64,000 nucleotides of DNA from Saccharospirillum sp965652395 (lineage in GTDB: Bacteria; Pseudomonadota; Gammaproteobacteria; Pseudomonadales; Natronospirillaceae): contig CBFGUW010000002.1 of NCBI GenBank assembly GCA_965652395.1, positions 1 through 64,000 of the forward strand, read 5' to 3'. A program made the translations under genes and the position numbers. The notes beneath the pieces are model-generated. The model was given only the letters and a program-made list of their open reading frames with translations. It was not told the origin of the DNA and ran no database searches. This document shows positions 8,454 through 16,426 of the stretch, piece by piece (position 1 is the stretch's first letter; every line of letters starts with the position of its first letter).

Positions 8454-9488
8454 ATGCACGTCCGCGATTTTGATTTCGAGCTCCCTGAAGAATTGATTGC
8501 CCGCCACCCGGCCGAGGAGCGGACCGGCAGCCGTCTGCTACACCTCGACGGCCCGAGCGGCATCATCGCCCACCGCCGTTTTCCCGACGTTCTGAGCCTG
8601 GTTAACCCCGGCGATTTGTTGATTTTCAATAATACCCGGGTCATCCCGGCACGCCTGTTCGGTCAAAAAGCCAGCGGCGGCAAGGTGGAAGTGCTGATCG
8701 AACGAATGACGGGTGATCACCAGGCCCTGGCCCATGTACGCGCCAATAAAAGCGCCAAACCCGGCACCGTGCTGGAAATGGAAGGCGGAATAAAACTGGA
8801 AGTCATCGGCCGCGAAGAAAATCTGTTCCTCATTCGCTGCCTGAACGACCGCCCCCTGGTCGACCTGTTGGAAGAACACGGCCACATGCCGCTGCCGCCT
8901 TATCTCGAACGGGCCGACGACGAAACCGACCGCGACCGCTACCAGACTGTGTATGCCCAGCGTAAAGGTGCCGTTGCGGCACCCACGGCGGGGCTGCATT
9001 TCGATGAAGCTCTGCTCCAACAACTGGCAGACAAGGGCGTGGAGACAGCCTATGTGACTCTTCATGTCGGCGCTGGCACCTTCCAGCCCGTCAAAGCTGA
9101 TCGCATTGAAGACCACGTGATGCATTCGGAGTGGATCGAAGTGCCGCCAAGCGTGGTCGATGCCATCGCAGCCACCCGCACACGCGGCGGCCGGGTGATC
9201 GCCGTCGGCACCACCAGCGTGCGTTCATTGGAAACCGCCGCTCAAAGCGGTGATATACAACCCTTTACCGGCGATACCAACATCTTCATTTACCCCGGCT
9301 ATTCCTTTCAGGTAGTCGACGCCATGATCACCAACTTTCACCTGCCGCAATCGACATTGATCATGCTGGTCAGTGCTTTTGCAGGCAAAGAAGCCGTTAT
9401 GCGGGCCTATCAGGCCGCCATCGACGAGCGCTACCGTTTCTTCAGTTACGGCGATGCCATGTTCGTCACCCGTAACCCATCACCATGA
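8454..9488 (+). CDS. queA: S-adenosylmethionine:tRNA ribosyltransferase-isomerase
   Basis: QueA transfers and isomerises the ribosyl moiety of SAM onto preQ1-modified tRNA, giving epoxyqueuosine. The open frame extends upstream to 8361, but family alignment fixes the start at the ATG at 8454 (MHVRDFDFELPEELIARHP), giving 344 residues. Typical segments are GDLLIFNNTRVIPARLFG, APTAGLHFDEALL, YVTLHVGAGTFQPVK and ITNFHLPQSTLIMLVSAFAG. The longer frame would read through the terminator at 8364, which is not credible. It lies directly upstream of tgt, the preceding enzyme of queuosine synthesis, with 37 nt between them. Confidence 0.95.
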   Translation: MHVRDFDFELPEELIARHPAEERTGSRLLHLDGPSGIIAHRRFPDVLSLVNPGDLLIFNNTRVIPARLFGQKASGGKVEVLIERMTGDHQALAHVRANKSAKPGTVLEMEGGIKLEVIGREENLFLIRCLNDRPLVDLLEEHGHMPLPPYLERADDETDRDRYQTVYAQRKGAVAAPTAGLHFDEALLQQLADKGVETAYVTLHVGAGTFQPVKADRIEDHVMHSEWIEVPPSVVDAIAATRTRGGRVIAVGTTSVRSLETAAQSGDIQPFTGDTNIFIYPGYSFQVVDAMITNFHLPQSTLIMLVSAFAGKEAVMRAYQAAIDERYRFFSYGDAMFVTRNPSP

Positions 9489-9525
9489 TTTGCAAAAAAG
9501 CCCCGATTTCTATGGAGGAGGCCGA

Positions 9526-10665
9526 ATGAGCCGCACCTGTTTCATGACGTTCGATCTCAAGGCGACCGACGGCAAAGCCCGCCGCGGCACGCTGAATTTC
9601 CCGCGCGGTGCGGTGGAGACTCCGGCATTCATGCCGGTTGGCACCTACGGCACGGTGAAGGGTATGACGCCCAAGCAGGTCGAGGAGATAGGCGCCCATA
9701 TCATTCTCGGCAACACCTTTCATTTGATGCTGCGCCCCGGCACTCAGGTGGTGGAAGAACATGGTGACCTGCACGATTTCGCGGGATGGCACAAACCCAT
9801 CCTGACGGATTCCGGCGGTTTCCAGGTATTTTCGCTCGGTAAGATGCGCAAAATCACCGAACAGGGCGTGACTTTCCGCTCTCCGGTCGACGGAGCGAAG
9901 GTGGAGCTGACGCCTGAGCGCAGCATGGAGGTTCAGCGCGCTCTGGGTTCGGACATCGTGATGATTTTCGATGAATGCACACCCCACCCAGCCACGCACG
10001 ATGAAGCGCGCAAGTCGATGGAAATGAGTCTGCGCTGGGCGGAACGGTCGAAAACGGCGCATGGCGACAGCCCTTCGGCGTTGTTCGGTATTATCCAGGG
10101 TGGGATGTATGAAGACTTGCGCGATGTCAGCCTGAAAGGTCTGGCTGACATTGGTTTTGATGGCTATGCCATTGGTGGCTTGAGCGTGGGTGAGCCGAAG
10201 GAGGATATGATGCGCATCCTCGATCATCTGGCGCCGAAAATGCCGGAAGATCGGCCGCGTTACCTGATGGGTGTCGGCACGCCGGAAGATTTGGTGGAAG
10301 GGGTGCGCCGCGGGGTGGATATGTTCGATTGCGTGATGCCAACCCGCAATGGCCGCAATGGTCATTTATTCACCAGCGATGGTGTCATCAAAATCCGCAA
10401 CGCCCGCCACCGGCACGATACAGGCCCGTTGGATGCGGAATGCGATTGCTACACCTGCCAAAATTTCAGTCGCGCCTATCTACACCACCTGGATAAGTGC
10501 GGGGAAATGCTGGGCGCCCAACTCAATACCATTCACAACCTGCGCTACTACCAGACCTTAATGGCCGGTTTGCGTGAGGCAATTGAAGCGGGTAAATTGT
10601 CGGCCTTCGTAAATGAGTTCTACCAGCGGCGCGGGCTTTCTGTTCCTCCGCTGGTGGGGGAGTGA
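9526..10665 (+). CDS. tgt: tRNA-guanine transglycosylase
   Basis: Tgt exchanges guanine-34 of GUN-anticodon tRNAs for preQ1. The product is 379 residues. The start is the ATG at 9526, 5 nt after a strong GGAGGAGG. The longer frame from 9373 overlaps queA and is not homologous. Conserved parts are MPVGTYGTVKGM, GNTFHLMLRPG, LTDSGGFQVFSLG (active-site Asp), GGLSVGEPKEDM, RYLMGVGTPED, and a C-terminal zinc site CDCYTCxxFSRAYLHH. It forms the usual queA-tgt-yajC-secD-secF order. Confidence 0.97.
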   Translation: MSRTCFMTFDLKATDGKARRGTLNFPRGAVETPAFMPVGTYGTVKGMTPKQVEEIGAHIILGNTFHLMLRPGTQVVEEHGDLHDFAGWHKPILTDSGGFQVFSLGKMRKITEQGVTFRSPVDGAKVELTPERSMEVQRALGSDIVMIFDECTPHPATHDEARKSMEMSLRWAERSKTAHGDSPSALFGIIQGGMYEDLRDVSLKGLADIGFDGYAIGGLSVGEPKEDMMRILDHLAPKMPEDRPRYLMGVGTPEDLVEGVRRGVDMFDCVMPTRNGRNGHLFTSDGVIKIRNARHRHDTGPLDAECDCYTCQNFSRAYLHHLDKCGEMLGAQLNTIHNLRYYQTLMAGLREAIEAGKLSAFVNEFYQRRGLSVPPLVGE

Positions 10666-10722
10666 GTGGCTTAAGCAGCCTTTGGTTACTGTGGCTGAAC
10701 CTACCCTTGATAGCTGGAACCC

Positions 10723-10843
10723 GCCCCAGCAGTCCCGGGGGGTGCCCCCTCCAGGGTCGGCGTGAACCCATCCATGGGGCCTGGACCGCAGCATCCATGC
10801 TGCGAACCACCCTGGATGAGCCACCCCCCGGGACTGCTGGGGC
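10723..10843. repeat. Long palindromic intergenic element, copy A
   Basis: The outer arms start GCCCCAGCAGTCCCGGGGGG and are perfectly complementary over 22 bp. An inner TCCAGGGT/ACCCTGGA pairs as well. The core contains two small hairpins, CCCATCCATGGG and CGCAGCATCCATGCTGCG, both looped on ATCCAT. It lies in the tgt-yajC gap. The core is nearly identical to the copy at 58589-58701, while the arms share nothing with it. Short frames inside it are shadows. Confidence 0.9.
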
Positions 10844-10917
10844 TAGCCCTTTGCAACATTCGGTTTTAATGCGAAGAGCAAGTTGTTTGCTCTTTCCGCT
10901 GGTGCTACTGGCACAAA

Positions 10918-11108
10918 GCCGAGGGAGGGGGTAGGCCTGATTGAGGACGTCGGCGCCCAGGACGGGCGCCGCCGAGCTTAGATGGGTGAGGCAAGCATCA
11001 GCGAAGCATGCTTCGCGCTTAGCCGAACGCACGACAGCTATGCTGGCGGGCCGGGCCCGCTTGCGGGGATTCACAGCGACCTCAATCAGGCCTACCCCCT
11101 CCCTCGGC
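10918..11108. repeat. Long palindromic intergenic element, copy B (larger variant)
   Basis: The arms GCCGAGGGAGGGGGTAGGCC and onward are perfectly complementary over 29 bp. The enclosed ~130 bp is GC-rich and has its own hairpins (GGCGCCC/GGGCGCC, GCGAAGCATGCTTCGC, GGGCCGGGCCC). Only the segment GGGGATTCACAGCGA recalls the core of the other copies (GGGTTCACGCCGA). It is 74 nt from copy A, and that spacer itself holds an AGAGCAA/TTTGCTCT hairpin. It ends about 106 nt upstream of yajC. Confidence 0.85.
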
Positions 11109-11214
11109 GTTGAAGCTAGAAAAAGCACAACAAAAGCTTGAGGCCGGGGTTTTTGGCCCCATCACGGCAAAGTTATTGAATTTGACCACTTTATTGGATC
11201 TTTGGAGTATTACC

Positions 11215-11565
11215 ATGAAAAAACTGTCTGCTGCCCTGCTGGCCCTGACACCGGCTGTTTCCCTGGCCGCCCCGGCCCCCGGTCAACCCAGCCCCTGGCA
11301 ATTGCCGATCATGCTCGGCATCTTCTTCCTTATTTTCTGGTTCATGGTTTGGCGCCCGCAAAGCAAACGCGCCAAAGAACATAAAAACCTGATGGCCGCC
11401 CTCAGCAAGGGCGATGAAGTCGTCACCGCCGCCGGTATCACCGGCAAAGTCACCAAAGTGACCGACGACTATGTTCAGGTGGAAGTCGCCAACAATGTCG
11501 AGCTGACTTTCCAGAAACAGGCCATCACCGCCACCCTGCCCAAAGGAACCCTGAAGGCCATCTGA
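11215..11565 (+). CDS. yajC: Sec translocon accessory subunit YajC
   Basis: YajC is a small inner-membrane partner of SecDF at the Sec translocon. The frame is open from 11110, but the ATG at 11215 (MKKLSAALLAL), 7 nt after TTGGAG, gives the normal size of 116 residues. An N-terminal hydrophobic segment precedes the main TM helix MLGIFFLIFWFMVWRPQ (about 30-47), then the cytoplasmic domain GDEVVTAAGITGKVTKV. It has the usual place before secD. The 550-nt gap to tgt, filled by two palindromes, is unusual for this operon. Confidence 0.95.
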   Translation: MKKLSAALLALTPAVSLAAPAPGQPSPWQLPIMLGIFFLIFWFMVWRPQSKRAKEHKNLMAALSKGDEVVTAAGITGKVTKVTDDYVQVEVANNVELTFQKQAITATLPKGTLKAI

Positions 11566-11579
11566 CCCCGTCGGAAGAC

Positions 11580-11600
11580 GCCGCCCCGGCCAGGGGCGGC
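11580..11600 (+). other. Hairpin between yajC and secD
   Basis: GCCGCCCC and GGGGCGGC form a perfect 8-bp stem with a 5-nt loop and no T tract. It lies 15 nt after the yajC stop and could act as an RNA-processing or stability element that sets the yajC to secD ratio. Confidence 0.5.
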
Positions 11601-11653
11601 CGATTACCGCCCGACTGTCCAGACCTTCACCGCATCACGCTCAGGATTGCCTC

Positions 11654-13504
11654 ATGCTGAATAAATACCCTCTGTGGAAATACGCCGTCATCGCCGCCGT
11701 ACTGGTGCTGGGTGTTATCTACAGCCTGCCCAACCTCTTTCCGGCCGACCCTGCCGTTCAAATACAGGGTGCCGACGCCGGTCTGGTGATGAACCAGGCC
11801 ACCCTGGAACGCGCCACCAACGCGCTGGAAGAAGCCAATATCGATCATTTCGGCGAGGAGATCGTCGGACAGTCCGCGTTGATCCGTGTGAACTCCAACG
11901 ACGACCAACTGCGCGCCAAAGCCGTGATTCAGCGCAGCCTCGGTTCCAATTACATCGTCGCACTCAACCTCGCACCGACAACGCCCGACTGGTTGCTCGC
12001 CATCGGCGCCCAACCCATGTCGCTCGGCCTCGATCTCTCCGGCGGTGTGCACTTCCTGCTGGAAGTCGATATGGACCGCTTTATCCAAAGCCGTTTTGAA
12101 AGCTATGTATCCAACATCAAACGCAGCTTCCGTGAGGAAAATATCCGTTATCGCGGTGTGGATATACTGGACGACGGTTCCATTCAAATGCTTCTGGCCG
12201 ATGAAGACACCCGCGACGAAGCCGACAGCTGGCTGCGTCGGAATCTTTCGGAGTTTGTGCGTGAAGACATCGAGCAGCGCAATCTGCCCGGCCTGCGCCT
12301 GACCCTCACCGAAGAGCGCATCGCCGAGCTGGAAGACTACGCCGTCAGCCAGAACCGCACGACCTTGAACAACCGGGTGAATGAACTGGGTGTGGCCGAA
12401 CCGCTGGTTCAGCGCCAGGGTCGTAACCGCATCGTGGTCGAGCTGCCGGGCGTGCAGGACACGGCGCAGGCCAAGAATATTCTCGGTAAAGCCGCAAACC
12501 TGGAATTCCGCCTCGAAGCCCGCGGCAGTGAAGGCGAAGTGTTCCCGTTGGCCAACTCCCAGGGCGGCCGTTCAACCGCCATGCTGGAGAATGACATCAT
12601 CGTCACCGGCGACAATGTCACCGACGCCAACGCAACCTTCGATGAGAACGGCCGCCCTCAGGTATCCGTCAGTCTCGACGGTGAAGGTGGTGCCCGCATG
12701 GGCCAGACCACCCGCACCAGTGTGGGCCGCCCCATGGGTGTGTTGTTTATCGAGCAGAAATCGATATTGCAGGGCTATGAAGAAAAAGACGGCCAGCCGG
12801 TTCCGATTTACGAAACCGTCGAGGAAAAAGAAATCATCTCCCTCGCGACCATTCGTGGCGTATTTTCCAACAGCTTCGTGATCACCGGTCTCGACAGCTC
12901 CCAGGAAGCATCGGAACTCGCGCTGCTGTTGCGCGCCGGTGCCCTGGCCGCACCCATGCAGTTCGTGGAAGAACGCACCATTGGCCCAAGCCTGGGTGCC
13001 GAGAACATTCAATTGGGCGTGAAGAGCGTGGTGATCGGTTTCGCCCTGGTCATCCTGTTCATGGTCGCCTGGTACAAAGTCTTCGGCGTATTCGCCAGTA
13101 TCGCACTGACCGCCAATCTGGTCTTGATCGTCGCCGTCATGTCGCTCATGGGCGCCACCCTCACTCTGCCGGGCATTGCCGGTATCGTGTTGACCGTGGG
13201 GATGGCCGTGGACGCCAACGTGTTGATCTTCAGCCGGATACGGGAAGAACTGGCCGAAGGACGATCACCCCAGGCCGCCATCGACGCCGGTTACGGCCGC
13301 GCCTTCGTAACCATTCTCGACGCCAACCTCACCACCCTCATCGTCGCGGTCATTTTGTTCACGATCGGCACCGGCCCGGTGAAAGGGTTCGCGGTCACAC
13401 TCTCCGTGGGCATCATCACCTCCATGTTCACCGCCATCATGCTGACTCGAGCACTCGCCAACCTGACATTCGGTGGCCGGGTACTCAAGAAGCTACCGAT
13501 TTAA
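11654..13504 (+). CDS. secD: Protein translocase subunit SecD
   Basis: SecD with SecF uses the proton-motive force to assist late steps of Sec export. The product is 616 residues. TM1 (about 8-27) is followed by the large periplasmic P1 region, including GLDLSGGVHFLLEVDMD, the conserved NRVNELGVAEPLVQRQGRNRIVVELPG, and the P1 head. Five C-terminal TM helices begin near GVKSVVIGFALVILFMVAWY and include GIVLTVGMAVDANVLIFSRIREEL, the D-AN signature of the proton path. The start is the ATG at 11654. It is followed by secF after 10 nt. Confidence 0.97.
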   Translation: MLNKYPLWKYAVIAAVLVLGVIYSLPNLFPADPAVQIQGADAGLVMNQATLERATNALEEANIDHFGEEIVGQSALIRVNSNDDQLRAKAVIQRSLGSNYIVALNLAPTTPDWLLAIGAQPMSLGLDLSGGVHFLLEVDMDRFIQSRFESYVSNIKRSFREENIRYRGVDILDDGSIQMLLADEDTRDEADSWLRRNLSEFVREDIEQRNLPGLRLTLTEERIAELEDYAVSQNRTTLNNRVNELGVAEPLVQRQGRNRIVVELPGVQDTAQAKNILGKAANLEFRLEARGSEGEVFPLANSQGGRSTAMLENDIIVTGDNVTDANATFDENGRPQVSVSLDGEGGARMGQTTRTSVGRPMGVLFIEQKSILQGYEEKDGQPVPIYETVEEKEIISLATIRGVFSNSFVITGLDSSQEASELALLLRAGALAAPMQFVEERTIGPSLGAENIQLGVKSVVIGFALVILFMVAWYKVFGVFASIALTANLVLIVAVMSLMGATLTLPGIAGIVLTVGMAVDANVLIFSRIREELAEGRSPQAAIDAGYGRAFVTILDANLTTLIVAVILFTIGTGPVKGFAVTLSVGIITSMFTAIMLTRALANLTFGGRVLKKLPI

Positions 13505-13514
13505 GGAGGCCATC

Positions 13515-14468
13515 ATGTCCGAACCCAATATTTATGACTTCATGGGCAAACGTCGCCTCGCCGCGGCGTTCTCCATCATCCTGCTGGTTATCTCCCTCGG
13601 CTCCCTCGTGGTTCGCGGCCTAAACTTCGGCCTCGACTTCACCGGCGGCGCCCAAATTGAAGTCGGCTACGAAGAACCGGCCGACGTGAACAACATCCGA
13701 ACTACCCTCACCGAAGCCGGTTATCGCGACGTCGTCGTACAGTATTTCGGCAACAACACCGACGTACTGATCCGCATGCAGGAAGACAACAACCCGAAAC
13801 TGGGTGACGAAGTACTCGCCCTACTCTCCGAAGAACGCAGCGACGTCAACCTGCGCCGAAACGAATACGTCGGCCCGCAGGTCGGCAACGAATTGCGCGA
13901 AAAAGGCGGCATTGGCATGTTAGTCGCTCTTGGCATCGTCATGGTCTACATCTCATTGCGATTCCAATTCAAATTCGCCGTCGGCGCCGTAGTCGCCCTG
14001 ATTCACGACGTCATCATCGTGCTCGGCTTCTTCTCCGTCACCCAACTCGCCTTCGACCTAACCGTCCTCGCCGCCATCCTCGCGGTCATCGGTTACTCCA
14101 TCAACGACACCATCGTCGTCGCCGACCGCATACGCGAAAACTTCCGCATGGTCCGACGCGACGACACCCTCTACCTGATCAACCTCTCGCTGACGCAAAC
14201 GCTCGGCCGGACCTTGATCACCTCCTTAACCACCCTGCTGGTGCTGGTCGCGCTGGGAATATTCGGCGGCGAGCTCATTCGCGGCTTCTCCGTAGCCCTC
14301 ACCGTGGGCGTGGCCATTGGTACCTATTCCTCCATCTACGTCGCCTCCAACATCCTGATGGCGATGAAGCTAACGAAGGAAGATCTGATGCCGCCGGAAA
14401 AAGAATCCGTCGATACGGAGGAGATTCCGTCTTGGCTTAAGGATGAAGAAGAGGAAGAAAAGAAGTAA
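13515..14468 (+). CDS. secF: Protein translocase subunit SecF
   Basis: Partner of SecD in the inner membrane. It is 317 residues from the ATG at 13515, preceded by AAGGAGG. The alternative upstream start overlaps secD and is not homologous. It shows TM1 (about 18-36), GLNFGLDFTGGAQIEVGY, the short periplasmic domain, and five TM helices with ALIHDVIIVLGFFSV and VIGYSINDTIVVADRIRENFR. The highly acidic tail (DEEEEEKK) is ordinary. The operon appears to end here, since a palindromic element and trpS with its own leader follow. Confidence 0.97.
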   Translation: MSEPNIYDFMGKRRLAAAFSIILLVISLGSLVVRGLNFGLDFTGGAQIEVGYEEPADVNNIRTTLTEAGYRDVVVQYFGNNTDVLIRMQEDNNPKLGDEVLALLSEERSDVNLRRNEYVGPQVGNELREKGGIGMLVALGIVMVYISLRFQFKFAVGAVVALIHDVIIVLGFFSVTQLAFDLTVLAAILAVIGYSINDTIVVADRIRENFRMVRRDDTLYLINLSLTQTLGRTLITSLTTLLVLVALGIFGGELIRGFSVALTVGVAIGTYSSIYVASNILMAMKLTKEDLMPPEKESVDTEEIPSWLKDEEEEEKK

Positions 14469-14522
14469 ACGATCCAGTGCCTACCCAGGAAGAAATCGGG
14501 CCTTAAGAGGCACAACAGACTA

Positions 14523-14635
14523 GCACCAGGTGCCGGGGGCGCTCATCCAGGGGGGTCCGCAGCATGGATGCTGCGGTCCAGGCCCCATGGACGGGTTCAC
14601 GCCGACCCTGGATGAGCGCCCCCGGCACCTGGTGC
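14523..14635. repeat. Long palindromic intergenic element, copy C
   Basis: The arms beginning GCACCAGGTGCCGGGGGCGC are complementary over 30 bp without mismatch. The core is the reverse complement of copies A and G (GCAGCATGGATGCTGC, then GGCCCCATGG and GGGTTCACGCCGACCCTGG). It lies between secF and trpS, so transcripts of either would carry it as a very stable branched hairpin. Confidence 0.9.
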
Positions 14636-14714
14636 GGACCACTGCCTCTACTCTCTCGATTTTCGGTAAGGTTTTCGGTAAGGTTCGGTTTCGATTCCGC
14701 AAGCCTACGAGACT

Positions 14715-15728
14715 ATGACCACGACGCGTGTATTAACCGGTATCACCACCACTGGCATCCCTCATCTGGGCAACTACGCCGGCGCCATCCGCCCAGCCAT
14801 CGAAGCCAGCAAAAACCCCAACACCGAATCCTTCCTCTTCCTGGCCGACTACCACGCCCTCATCAAATGCCAGGAACCGGAACGCATACATGAATCCGTC
14901 CGCGCCATCGCCGCCACCTGGCTCGCCTGCGGCCTCGACCCCGAGCGCGTCACCTTCTACCGCCAGACCGACGTACCCGAAATTACCGAACTGACCTGGG
15001 TGCTCACCACCGTCACCGCCAAAGGCCTGATGAACCGCGCCCATGCCTACAAAGCCGCCGTCCAGGACAACATCGACGACGACAACGCCGACCCCGACCG
15101 TGGCATCACCATGGGCCTGTTCGCCTACCCAATATTGATGGCCGCCGACATTCTCATGTTCAACGGCGAAAAAATCCCCGTCGGCAAAGACCAGACCCAG
15201 CACATCGAAATGGCACGGGACATCGCCCAGCGGTTCAACTATCTGTTCGGCGAAACCTTCACCCTGCCCGAAGCCGTCATCGACGAAGCCGGCATGATCA
15301 TACCCGGGCTCGACGGTCGCAAAATGTCCAAGAGTTACAACAACACCATCCCCCTGTTCGAAGGGGAAAAGAAATTCCGCAAACTGATTAACAAGATCAA
15401 AACCAACCTGCTCGAACCCGGCGAACCCAAAGACCCGAACGACTCAGCCCTGTTCGACATCTACGCCGCCTTCGCCACGCAAGACCAGATCGCCGACATG
15501 CGCAAGCAATATGAAAATGGCATCGCCTGGGGTGAAATGAAAAAAGTGTTGTTCGAGTTCCTGAACGAAGAACTGAAAGACAAACGCGAACTCTACAACA
15601 CCCTGATGGACGATCCCGCCCAACTGGACGAAATTCTCAAGCGGGGGGCCGAGAAGGCACGGGACTACTCCGTTCCTCTGATGGCTGACGTGCGGAAGAA
15701 AGTTGGGATCGGCCCGATTGCCGGTTGA
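14715..15728 (+). CDS. trpS: Tryptophanyl-tRNA synthetase
   Basis: Class I synthetase charging tRNA-Trp, 337 residues, normal length. The HIGH-equivalent GIPHLGNYAGAI (about 14-25) and the KMSKS loop GRKMSKSYNN (about 200-209) are present, with GKDQTQHIEMARDIAQRFN between them. The start is the ATG at 14715. The usual Shine-Dalgarno is weak (CCTACGAGACT before ATG). It is on the same strand as secF but separated by palindrome C, which may isolate the two transcripts. Confidence 0.96.
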   Translation: MTTTRVLTGITTTGIPHLGNYAGAIRPAIEASKNPNTESFLFLADYHALIKCQEPERIHESVRAIAATWLACGLDPERVTFYRQTDVPEITELTWVLTTVTAKGLMNRAHAYKAAVQDNIDDDNADPDRGITMGLFAYPILMAADILMFNGEKIPVGKDQTQHIEMARDIAQRFNYLFGETFTLPEAVIDEAGMIIPGLDGRKMSKSYNNTIPLFEGEKKFRKLINKIKTNLLEPGEPKDPNDSALFDIYAAFATQDQIADMRKQYENGIAWGEMKKVLFEFLNEELKDKRELYNTLMDDPAQLDEILKRGAEKARDYSVPLMADVRKKVGIGPIAG

Positions 15729-15835
15729 TGTCATTTACCTGCCCCGGAGCCGGAGAGCGCTGTTGAAAGCCTCCCCGGCCCGGACGCCTGTTCAGCCGAC
15801 CGAATACACCACGAAACATCGCAGACCTCTCCGCC

Positions 15836-16342
15836 TTAAATAGCAATCGCCACCCGGCGTTCCTCGCCCATGTAGGTGGCTTCATCAAGAATATCCAGAA
15901 TCGTACGTACCCGGCTGACGTCCTGCGGACGCACATCGACCATGATCAAGTGTTGACCACGGGCAACGGCTTCGTGAAAACGTTCGATGCGGTGATTCTC
16001 ATGGGCAAAGCCCACCAAACCACCCACCCAACTGCCCAGCAGAGTCGTCAGTGCCACCAGCGCGATGCGTCCGGAGACATCCAGCCAGAGATCAAGCCCC
16101 ACGGCCAATACATAATAAATCATCAAACCGGAGACCATGCCGACCACCAGGCCCTGCATGCCGCGCCTGAGGATATCGAGTCGTTCAAGGTAAGAGGCGC
16201 CATGCAGATGACGCGTCAGCAGACCGGCTTCATCCTGACTGAGGATATGAATATGGCGGTCCTGAATGGTGTTTCGTTCCAATTCCCTGGCGATGTGTTC
16301 GGCTCGATCAATATCATCGGTTAGATAATACAGTCGCTTCAT
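15836..16342 (-). CDS. Two-TM protein of unknown function
   Basis: A 168-residue protein I do not recognise by name. An N-terminal segment (MKRLYYLTDDIDRAEHIARE) and a C-terminal segment (LIMVDVRPQDVSRVRTILD) each look like half of a ferredoxin-like alpha/beta fold. Between them lie two hydrophobic, glycine-rich helices (about 62-84 and 90-112). This arrangement resembles DUF1269 or general-stress-17M-like membrane proteins. No enzymatic motif is visible. It stands alone between trpS (convergent) and a divergent glycosyltransferase gene. A good Shine-Dalgarno GGAGGAC precedes its ATG. Confidence 0.7.
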   Translation of the reverse strand: MKRLYYLTDDIDRAEHIARELERNTIQDRHIHILSQDEAGLLTRHLHGASYLERLDILRRGMQGLVVGMVSGLMIYYVLAVGLDLWLDVSGRIALVALTTLLGSWVGGLVGFAHENHRIERFHEAVARGQHLIMVDVRPQDVSRVRTILDILDEATYMGEERRVAIAI

Positions 16343-16426
16343 CGCAGTCCTCCGTCGGGTTGGGAGATCGGAAGTGGCTTGGAACTGGACCTCTATCTAT
16401 ACGCTCATTATTCTTCGGAATCCGTT

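Noticed and set aside
9466..10365. 299-codon minus-strand frame
   Set aside because: It is antisense to tgt with no motifs.
10523..11141. Short frames across palindromes A and B
   Set aside because: They translate the repeat core. Similar peptides appear at every copy, in both orientations, with no ribosome binding sites.
14523..14635. Integron attC site
   Set aside because: No GTTRRRY/RYYYAAC core sites. Here the centre is conserved and the ends vary, the reverse of attC. No integrase is present.
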